From Pelagophyceae sp. CCMP2097 (Eukaryota; Sar; Pelagophyceae): 13,932 nt of DNA. The position numbers and the translations under genes were made by a program. Of the stretch, positions 9,901 through 13,932 are shown one piece after another. The notes under the pieces were generated by a model, which did no database searches, was not told the origin of the DNA, and worked only from the letters and a program-made list of their open reading frames with translations. The stretch spans positions 65,725-79,656 of the forward strand of contig MU657246.1 of assembly GCA_026770575.1 (NCBI GenBank), given 5' to 3'. Numbering within the stretch: the first letter of the stretch is position 1; each line of letters begins with the position of its first letter.

Positions 9901-12900
9901 CTGATGCCTTGCAAGGAACCGTGCGGCGCAGCTTGATAGGGCCCCTCAAAGAGGCCTCGCAAGCGACCCTGCAGAGGCCTCGCAAGTGACCGTCTTGAAG
10001 GGGCCAGGGCTTTCCAAGGACCCTGGTCTTGCGCGGGCCGCAACCACGAGCCCATATGGCATCCCATACGGCACGCATCCACATGGGAGATATCAAACGC
10101 AGAATGTCCCAAGCGGCTGCTCAGACGAAGAGGACAAAAGCGCAACGAGAGGACAAAAACGCAACGGGAAAGGCGGGAACGTATGTGGCAACGTCCCAAC
10201 GTCTCTGTGACAAAGTCCCGTGACATGGACCCCGTGACACGGTCCCCGTGACCCGGACCCGGTGACACGGACCCTGTCTGACGGGGTCCTTGTGGTGACA
10301 AAGTCCCCGTAACGAGGTCCCGTGGCAAGGTCTCGAGACAAGGCCCCCGATACAAGTTCTCACGACGAGGTCCCTTTGGCAAGGTCCCTATTGCAAGTTC
10401 CCGTGACACGGTCCCGTGACAAGGCTCCGCGATAAGGACCCTGAACAAGGACCCGTGACAGGATCCCGTGACAAGGACGCCGTGGCAACGTCCCATGACA
10501 GGGTCCCTGTGACAAGGTCGCTCGTGCCCCTGTGACAAGAACCCCGTGACGGCGTCCCAAGACACGGTCTCTGACAACATGCCTATGACGACGTCCCTGT
10601 GAGACAAAGTCACTCTGGGTCCCGGTGAGACAAGGCATCCCAGACGGCATGAGCCCATATGGGATGAACCGCATAATCCAATGTCCCACGCGGCGGCTCA
10701 TTTCCCTCGACAAGATCCGACGCGGCCACCGAGCGGCCCGTCCAGAGGGACCTTCCAGAAGACCGCAAATGGGCCGTGGAGAGGGAACCTCGAGAGAGAC
10801 TGGTTCGAGCAAGGGTCGAAAAGGGCCGTAGAAGACCCTCTGCCGTCGCTCGGTCCGCGTCGGCCACCGTCCAGAGGGACCGCCTCAAGGGCCCTAGGGA
10901 ACGGTCGAAAAGGGCCCTAAGGGACCGTCCAGACGAATTGTCCAGGGAGGCAGCCTCGAGCGACCGTCTCCAAGGACCGTCTCGAGCGACCTTGTCGAGG
11001 AGCCGTTTCGAAGGACCTTGTCGAGGGGCCGTTTCGAGGCCGTCGTCTCGAGGGACCTCCCAGAGGAGCCGTCTCGAAGGGCCTTGCAGAGTTTCGAGGG
11101 ACCGTCTAGACCACCGTCTCGAAAGACCGCCTCGAGAGACCATGTACAAGGGCCGTCTTGAGGACCGTCTCGAGGAGCCGTCTAGTGCTTAACAAGACGG
11201 ACCGTCCAGAGGAAGTGTCTCGAGGGACCGTCTATCCGTCTCCAGCAACCGTCCAAAGGACTGCCCTGATCCGTCTGCCGTCGCTCGGTCCGGGTTGGCC
11301 ACCGCACCGAGGGGCCGTCCAGAGGGGCGGTGTAGAGGGACCGTCTAGAGGGGCTGTCCATAGGGACTTTCCAGAGGGATCGTCGAGAGGGGCTGTGCAA
11401 AGAGACCCTTCAAATGGACTGTCCAGTGGGATCGTACAGAGAAAGACCTTCCAAAGGGACCAACCAGAGGGGCTGTGCAAAGGGCCCGTCAAGAGGCACC
11501 ATCCAGAGACACAGTCCAGAGGGACCGTCCAGAGAGACCGTCTAGCCGAGTCCAAAGGGGCCGTCCAGAGGGGCCGTCCAGAGGGACCGTGAAGAGGGGC
11601 CGTCCAGAGGGTGTAGAGAGACTCTCCGGAGAGACCGTCCAAAGGGACCGTTCAGAGGGGGCCGTCAGGATGGACCGTCCGCAGAGGGACTGTAGAACAG
11701 TCCTCGACCGTGAATTACGGGTTTCCCACAGACGCGCGGACGCCGCAATGCACGCGAGCCAGGCAAAGTAGAGCGCAATCTTCTCGCCAAAGTACCTAGG
11801 GCCTTGTGATGCGGATTTCCAGAGGGTCTCAAAGGGCAACGTACGCCGCGACGTCGTCAAAGGGCTGATCATTCGGAAGTTCCCAGTAGCGAATCCACCC
11901 TTCCTGCAGCGCGGCCAAGTCGTCGTAGTCGTGGATCGCAAAGGCGTGCAAGATGACGTTGGAGAACTTTAACTTCGCGACGGACAGAGCGGCGCCGCCG
12001 TGCGCGGCTTCCGTTTCGATCATGCTTTTCAAAAGTTTGATTCGGTCCGCCCCTCGAAAGATCTTATGATTCCGCTTGCGCCAGAGGTGGTCCGCGGAAG
12101 GGCGGTCGTCGTACGGCGCCCAGATGTGCGAGTAGGCGTCGTACTTGCCTACGACGGGTTTCCAAGTTCGGGTTTCCAAGTTCGGGCGTTTCCAAGATTG
12201 GATTTTCCAATGCTCACAAATATGCTTCTCGTCCGTCACCACCACGGGCCGCCAGACCCAGTCCTTCTTCGGCGCGCCGCCCTTGTGCGAATCGGTGCGA
12301 GCGGCAGCCTTGCCACGCGATAGAGTGGATTTTAATCGTTCACTATCCAGCTCGACCCGAAATCGCGACCGCGCCGCCTCGCGCTGCAGCCGCGGTAAAG
12401 ACGCGCGCAGCTTGAGGATGACCTCTTCGCGGTTCAACGTAAAGGTCATCTTCGTCTCGAGGCCCGCACCTAGCGTCCGATCAAGAGGGCGTCGCGAGAA
12501 TCTGCGGAGGCGACGCCGTCTTCCAAAGTGCTTTCGAGGGGGCTCGTCAGGCGTCGTCCCTCTCGGGGCCTCGTCTGGGCGACGCAGAGGGCCGTATACG
12601 GTCCGCATACTCCGGAGAGGCCGGACCGTCGAGGGTCCGCAGAGGGCCGTAGAGGGCCCGTCTCGGTGCCGTAGAGGGGCCGTCTACGGGCTTGTGTAGG
12701 GACCGTCGAGGGTCCGTCTCGGTCCCAGTCGAGGACCGGGACGAACCGTAGACGGCCCCGGACGGACGGTAGGGGCCCAGTCGGATCGGCCCCAGACCGG
12801 AGAGGTCGATTCCCCGAATCGGCCCCAGGGCCGTCTCGGAAACTCTACGCGTCTCTGGCACGGTCCGTAGAAGCCGCAGTCAGAGCCGCGGTCTCGGACA

Positions 12901-13346
12901 CGGTCCGCAGTCGTCTACGGACCTCTGGCCAGGGCCGAGGGTCCGTCTTTGGCGCCGAGGAATCGGCGCCCCCCGCACGCACCAGTAAGGCGCTCGACGA
13001 CGTTGCGGAGCGAGAAGCGCTTCTGGGTTTCGGTCAATCGTTTTCGGATGTCGTGGACCTTGAAAATGAGGCAGTAGTCCCACGAATGCCCGTTCCTCCC
13101 CCGAAATCCATCCCGCTCGTTCCTACTCCACTTCTTCGACATGTTCTGCTGCGCCACGTCGATCAACTTCTTCAGCATCCAGAGCATCAAAATTGCGGAG
13201 AAGAGGTAGGAAAGACCGAAGAGCACAATCTGCTGGTACAGAGCATCCGCCGAGTAAAGGTCGTCGTCCCCGCCCGCCACCCGATTCGTCGGTACCCGCG
13301 ACGGAGACGCCGACGGCACCGCAGACGGCGCAGACGTGTCCGCCAT
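3580..13346 (-). CDS. Anoctamin / TMEM16-family membrane protein, 9-exon gene with minisatellite-filled introns
   Basis: Anoctamins are dimeric ten-helix membrane proteins acting as Ca2+-activated chloride channels or phospholipid scramblases; which one this is cannot be told from sequence alone. Exons on the - strand, in transcript order: 13346-12983, 12469-11845, 11795-11754, 8652-8547, 8481-8146, 7554-6914, 6849-6784, 4163-4071, 3970-3580. They total 2664 nt (888 codons with stop) and every junction keeps frame. Introns are 513, 49, 3101, 65, 591, 64, 2620 and 100 nt. Donors are GTGCGT, GTACGT, GTGCAT, GTGCAG, GTGCAT, GTGCGC, GTCAAC and GTCGGG. Acceptors are mostly TAG|G; intron 5 uses CAG|G and intron 7 TAG|C. 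Family motifs appear in order: [109 protein letters not shown] and [18 protein letters not shown] (E746, D750) fits the acidic E-x3-D pair of the Ca2+ site in helix 8. Exon 5 contains an in-frame TGA (8194-8196), the one weak point of the model. Confidence 0.92.
3971..4070 (-). other. Anoctamin intron 8 (100 nt), free of repeats
   Basis: Donor GTCGGG, acceptor CTCCCTAG|G. Like the introns of 49, 64 and 65 nt it has no minisatellite. This shows the normal intron size in the gene against the four expanded ones. Confidence 0.8.
4071..4163 (-). CDS. Anoctamin exon 8: helix 8 with the Ca2+-site acidic pair
   Basis: Encodes about residues 727-757: [20 protein letters not shown], then [22 protein letters not shown] and VE-x-x-x-DA-x-K are hallmark anoctamin strings. 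E746 and D750 match the E-x3-D pair that binds Ca2+ in known family members. The donor is CCGGC|GTCGGG, phase 2. Confidence 0.92.
4293..4365. repeat. 15-bp tandem array
   Basis: Four perfect copies of GCCACTTTTGAAAAA (4306-4365) follow one 13-nt copy (4293-4305). The unit contains the near-palindrome CTTTTGAAAAAG. Perfect identity suggests recent slippage. Confidence 0.95.
5184..5279. repeat. 8 perfect copies of a 12-bp unit
   Basis: GTCTCCGGGCCC is repeated eight times without a mismatch. Each unit contains the palindrome GGGCCC, so neighbouring units can pair with each other in single-stranded DNA or RNA. Confidence 0.97.
5335..5406. repeat. 6 copies of a 12-bp sister unit
   Basis: Six 12-nt units of the form GTCTCCGAAACC; the first starts with A, the fifth has GGGACC and the sixth is TTCTCCGAGACC. 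It shares GTCTCC with the array at 5184-5279 and so is probably a variant of the same unit. Confidence 0.95.
5608..5985. repeat. Block shared between introns 3 and 7, copy B
   Basis: Collinear with 11046-11470 (copy A). It differs by several indels, for instance the stretch around GGATCCGTCGACGACC near 5648 and a shorter segment near 5890. Both copies lie in large introns of the same gene, in the same orientation. Confidence 0.85.
6041..6222. repeat. 91-bp higher-order direct repeat
   Basis: 6041-6131 and 6132-6222 are identical except for about one base (GGAACC against GGGACC). Each is built of about seven 12-14 nt GTCCAGAGGGACC-type units, so unequal exchange or slippage has copied several units at once. 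A second higher-order repeat with a 163-bp offset relates about 6535-6590 to 6698-6753. Confidence 0.9.
6784..6849 (-). CDS. Anoctamin exon 7: 66-nt exon
   Basis: Encodes [22 protein letters not shown], between TAG|G (after the 64-nt intron 6850-6913) and donor CT|GTCAAC. Joined to exon 8 it reads [18 protein letters not shown], the typical start of anoctamin helix 7/8. Confidence 0.9.
6914..7554 (-). CDS. Anoctamin exon 6: central membrane core
   Basis: Encodes about residues 492-704. It opens [19 protein letters not shown], equivalent to the Y-P-x-x-x-R segment before helix 3. A helix follows ([20 protein letters not shown], about 517-537), a basic loop, then [20 protein letters not shown] and [20 protein letters not shown]. 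Next come the highly conserved [20 protein letters not shown] and, after [19 protein letters not shown], the helix with NMQEVGLP (N656-E659, candidate Ca2+-site region). The acidic tail DDEEEGEE precedes EEQFLLADW, where donor TG|GTGCGC splits the Trp codon. This is the strongest single piece of anoctamin evidence. Confidence 0.94.
7555..8145 (-). repeat. Anoctamin intron 5 (591 nt), repeat filler
   Basis: Donor AAG|GTGCAT, acceptor GCGCAG|GTG. It contains 12-18 nt units such as GGACCGTCGTCCGTATG (7661-7700) and GGGGCCGCATCGGACCGTCC (7725-8030). The long frame open from 8190 to 6850 reads straight through this filler, which is why exons 5 and 6 can look like one ORF. Confidence 0.75.
8146..8481 (-). 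CDS. Anoctamin exon 5: conserved W/R stretch, then a poorly conserved loop with a TGA
   Basis: It starts [20 protein letters not shown], then [20 protein letters not shown], a clear match to the anoctamin helix-2 end and the following W-x-x-x-F-x-x-x-W-K/R-R pattern. The second half ([10 protein letters not shown]...) is not recognisably conserved. TGA interrupts the frame at 8196-8194 (codon 475). The same frame then reaches GLKTHK and the donor AAG|GTGCAT at 8145, whose phase 0 agrees with the next acceptor. A 45-nt GT-AG intron at 8219-8175 would remove the stop in frame, but its acceptor is weak. Exact boundaries in this second half are uncertain. Confidence 0.65.
8547..8652 (-). CDS. Anoctamin exon 4: helices 1-2
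   Basis: Encodes about residues 344-379: (A)[19 protein letters not shown], then [16 protein letters not shown]. It continues the FAWL of the micro-exon into [14 protein letters not shown], the family's helix-1 pattern. The donor is TTCGCC|GTGCAG (phase 0); the 65-nt intron 8482-8546 ends GATAG|G. Confidence 0.9.
10048..10700. repeat. Diverged direct repeats flanking the GTGACA array
   Basis: 10048-10124 and 10651-10700 both start GAGCCCATATGG and continue with similar strings: AGAATGTCCCAAGCGGCTGC against CCAATGTCCCACGCGGCGGC. The second copy is shorter by internal loss. They bracket the array at 10205-10630, which suggests that the island and the array were duplicated or expanded together. 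Confidence 0.55.
10205..10630 (-). repeat. GTGACAAGGTCCC-type array (12-14 nt units)
   Basis: About thirty degenerate copies of a 12-14 nt unit (GTGACA + variable + GGNCCC) run head to tail. Both ends abut related, less repetitive islands that share GAGCCCATATGG (10048 and 10651). It differs from the flanking arrays in its GTGACA half but keeps the GGNCC half. Confidence 0.75.
11046..11470. repeat. Block shared between introns 3 and 7, copy A
   Basis: Homologous, in the same orientation, to 5608-5985. Shared strings include GAGGGACCTCCCAGAGGAGC, CTCGAAGGGCCTTGCAGAG, CCAGAGGAAGTGTCTCGAGG, CCGTCGCTCGGTCCGG, CACCGCACCGAGGGGCCGTC and CCAGAGGGATCGTCGAGAG, in the same order. This order of unique-looking strings is more than chance similarity of two arrays; it indicates a duplicated segment. 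Confidence 0.85.
11754..11795 (-). CDS. Anoctamin exon 3: 42-nt micro-exon
   Basis: Encodes [13 protein letters not shown] plus split Ala codons on both sides: the lead-in and start of helix 1, and one of the most recognisable anoctamin motifs. The acceptor is CCCTAG|G after a 49-nt intron (11796-11844). The donor is CTCGC|GTGCAT into the 3.1-kb intron. Splicing on both sides rebuilds [20 protein letters not shown] and [19 protein letters not shown] in frame. Confidence 0.92.
11845..12469 (-). CDS. Anoctamin exon 2: cytosolic dimerisation domain
   Basis: Encodes about residues 122-330. It begins [20 protein letters not shown] (typical of the regulatory/dimerisation fold), then a basic stretch and [12 protein letters not shown] repeat insert follows (see the repeat at 12156). 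It ends with the hallmark stretch [41 protein letters not shown] and [12 protein letters not shown]. The true exon starts at 12469 after TAG; the frame open upstream to 12608 is intron. The donor is GCGGC|GTACGTTG, phase 2. Confidence 0.9.
12156..12207 (-). repeat. 14-bp tandem repeat inside anoctamin exon 2
   Basis: Two perfect copies of GGGTTTCCAAGTTC (12156-12169 and 12170-12183, + strand) are followed by degenerate copies with TTTCCAAGATTGG and TTTTCCAA. On the coding strand they give repeated W-K residues ([19 protein letters not shown]). The unit resembles a TTGGAA-bearing duplicated tract in intron 3 (9493-9535), so array-like DNA may have entered coding sequence here (inference). Confidence 0.65.
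12470..12982 (-). repeat. Anoctamin intron 1 (513 nt), GC-rich repeat filler
   Basis: Donor GTGCGT, acceptor GCTAG|G. About 12530-12950 is made of diverged units around GGCCGTAGAGGG and GGACCGTCGAGGGTCC, with a CGGCCCCAG...GAATCGGCCCCAG local duplication near 12786-12832. Open frames through it are spurious; the upstream end of the frame starting at 12608 lies in this filler. Confidence 0.8.
12983..13346 (-). CDS. Anoctamin exon 1: N-terminus with an extra hydrophobic helix
   Basis: Encodes residues 1-121 from ATG at 13346 ([11 protein letters not shown]). A Ser/Pro-rich start is followed by a strong hydrophobic segment ([20 protein letters not shown], about 37-58), then basic residues and the start of the cytosolic dimerisation domain ([28 protein letters not shown]). 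The donor is ACTG|GTGCGT. The first exon-2 residues complete [12 protein letters not shown], matching the RL-x-x-AGL pattern of the family. The N-terminal helix is not part of the usual anoctamin plan. Confidence 0.85.
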
Positions 13347-13584
13347 GCCGCGGCCTTAAGCGGCCGGGGCGGCGTGCGCCGTCGAGGGCCACCCGCGCTT
13401 TGGCGATAGGGTTGTATTTTGGCGAGCGAATTGGATTTTGGTTAAAAATTTTCTTGAGAATTAGATTATCACCGGAAATCTATTAACAATTTTGTTTCGT
13501 CAAGGCGACTGCAGCTGCGCCGGCCACTCCCGCGAGACGCCCTGGGCGCGCTTGTTTGGCTTTTTCGTCAACTGCCGGGCTTGT
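13347..13584. promoter_or_regulatory. AT-rich divergent intergenic region
   Basis: 238 bp separate the anoctamin ATG (- strand) from the ankyrin gene ATG (+ strand), so this region should hold promoters for both. 13396-13500 is sharply AT-rich with TTTTGGCGA-like repeats and GGATTTTGGTTAAAAATTTTC; the flanks are GC-rich. No unambiguous TATA box or initiator can be assigned. Confidence 0.5.
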
Positions 13585-13656
13585 ATGAAGTTCCGCCGCC
13601 GTTGTATGAAGTTCCGCAAGCCGTCGTTGTCGTTGTTGTATGAAGTTCCGCCGCCG
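13581..13656 (+). repeat. Three copies of a 21-bp repeat over the ankyrin gene start
   Basis: TTGTATGAAGTTCCGCCGCCG occurs at 13581-13601 and 13636-13656, with a variant at 13602-13622 (TTCCGCAAGCC at its end). Each unit carries an ATG. The first two ATGs (13585, 13606) are in the ankyrin frame; the third (13640) is not. The repeat has therefore multiplied the candidate start codons. Confidence 0.85.
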
Positions 13657-13932
13657 TTGTACGACGCGGCGGAGAAGGGCCGCGCCGGCGCAGTCCGGGC
13701 GCTCCTCGCTGGCGGCGCCGGCGTCGACGAGGCGTTTCAGGGGCGGACGCCGTTGCTTATCGCCGCGCGCGAGGGCCACTCGGGCGCAGTCCAGGCGCTC
13801 ATCGACGCGCGGGCCGATTTGAACCTGGCGACGGAAGCCGGGGCGACGGCGTTATTTATTGCCGCAGAGAAGGGCCACTCGGGTGTCATCCAGGCGCTCA
13901 TCGACGCGCGGGCCGATTTGAACCTGGCGACG
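13585..13932 (+). CDS. Ankyrin-repeat protein, 5' part, cut by the window end
   Basis: 116 codons are open from ATG 13585 to the last base. After a basic start (MKFRRRCMKFRKPSLSLLYE) come three ankyrin repeats. The first, from PPLYDAAEKGRAGAVRALLA, is degenerate. The second and third are canonical: GRTPLLIAAREGHSGAVQAL then IDARADLNLAT, and GATALFIAAEKGHSGVIQAL then IDARADLNLAT. The near-identity of the second and third suggests recent unit duplication. Ankyrin repeats bind proteins; nothing more specific can be said. The next in-frame ATG is 13606. The frame remains open upstream of 13585 but I saw no better start there. Confidence 0.85.
   Translation, partial: MKFRRRCMKFRKPSLSLLYEVPPPLYDAAEKGRAGAVRALLAGGAGVDEAFQGRTPLLIAAREGHSGAVQALIDARADLNLATEAGATALFIAAEKGHSGVIQALIDARADLNLAT

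Larger units (their letters stand above)
8653..11753 (-). repeat. Anoctamin intron 3 (3101 nt), mosaic of minisatellite arrays
   Basis: Donor GTGCAT, acceptor GTGTAG|G. The body is a mosaic of related arrays: about 8800-10010 has units like GGGGCCTTGCGAGG; about 10205-10630 has GTGACAAGGTCCC-like units; about 10735-11700 has CCGTCCAGAGGGA-like units. Less repetitive islands lie at 8660-8790, 9480-9545, 10040-10200 and 10640-10715. The block at about 11046-11470 is homologous to 5608-5985 in intron 7. I see no gene, tRNA or mobile-element enzyme in it. Confidence 0.85.

Noticed and set aside
13640..13822. + strand frame starting at ATG13640
   Set aside because: Out of frame with the ankyrin repeats and gives an Arg-rich shadow; the ankyrin frame starts at 13585.

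Overview
The window looks like nuclear DNA of a GC-rich unicellular eukaryote, most likely an alga of the stramenopile or haptophyte kind (inference). The evidence is spliceosomal introns of 49 to 100 nt, an anoctamin (TMEM16) gene, a plant/alga-style CHASE hybrid histidine kinase, and WD40 and ankyrin repeat sequences. I see no bacterial operon structure, rRNA, tRNA, CRISPR array or transposase.

Layout. (1) 1-226: AT-rich upstream region. (2) 324-2848, + strand: a hybrid sensor histidine kinase (TM1, CHASE, TM2, H-box, degenerate ATPase, complete receiver domain). A hidden 50-nt intron (546-595) joins the exon carrying the first membrane helix to the main reading frame. (3) 2987-3331, + strand: a frameshifted WD40-repeat remnant. 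(4) 13346 down to 3580, - strand: one anoctamin gene that fills about 70% of the window. I could join nine exons by frame-consistent GT-AG splicing. They sum to 2664 nt, a multiple of three, and in order give the family signature from the N-terminal cytosolic domain to the last helices. Four of the eight introns are large (513, 3101, 591 and 2620 nt) and are packed with related GC-rich repeats of about 12 nt. The other four are 49-100 nt. (5) 13347-13584: AT-rich divergent promoter region. (6) 13585-13932, + strand: start of an ankyrin-repeat gene that runs off the window.

The main unusual object is the anoctamin gene. About 6.8 kb of its 9.8 kb is minisatellite-like intron filler. Two of its giant introns share a homologous block of about 400 bp, and a 42-nt micro-exon encoding the conserved [12 protein letters not shown] motif lies between a 49-nt and a 3.1-kb intron. 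Because the filler period is a multiple of three, it creates many long but spurious open frames (Gly/Pro/Ser/Arg-rich or [15 protein letters not shown]), which are not annotated as genes.

One point in the anoctamin model is unresolved: exon 5 has an in-frame TGA (8194-8196) that needs either a further small intron or a defective allele to explain it. No functional link between the kinase and the anoctamin is visible beyond being neighbours.
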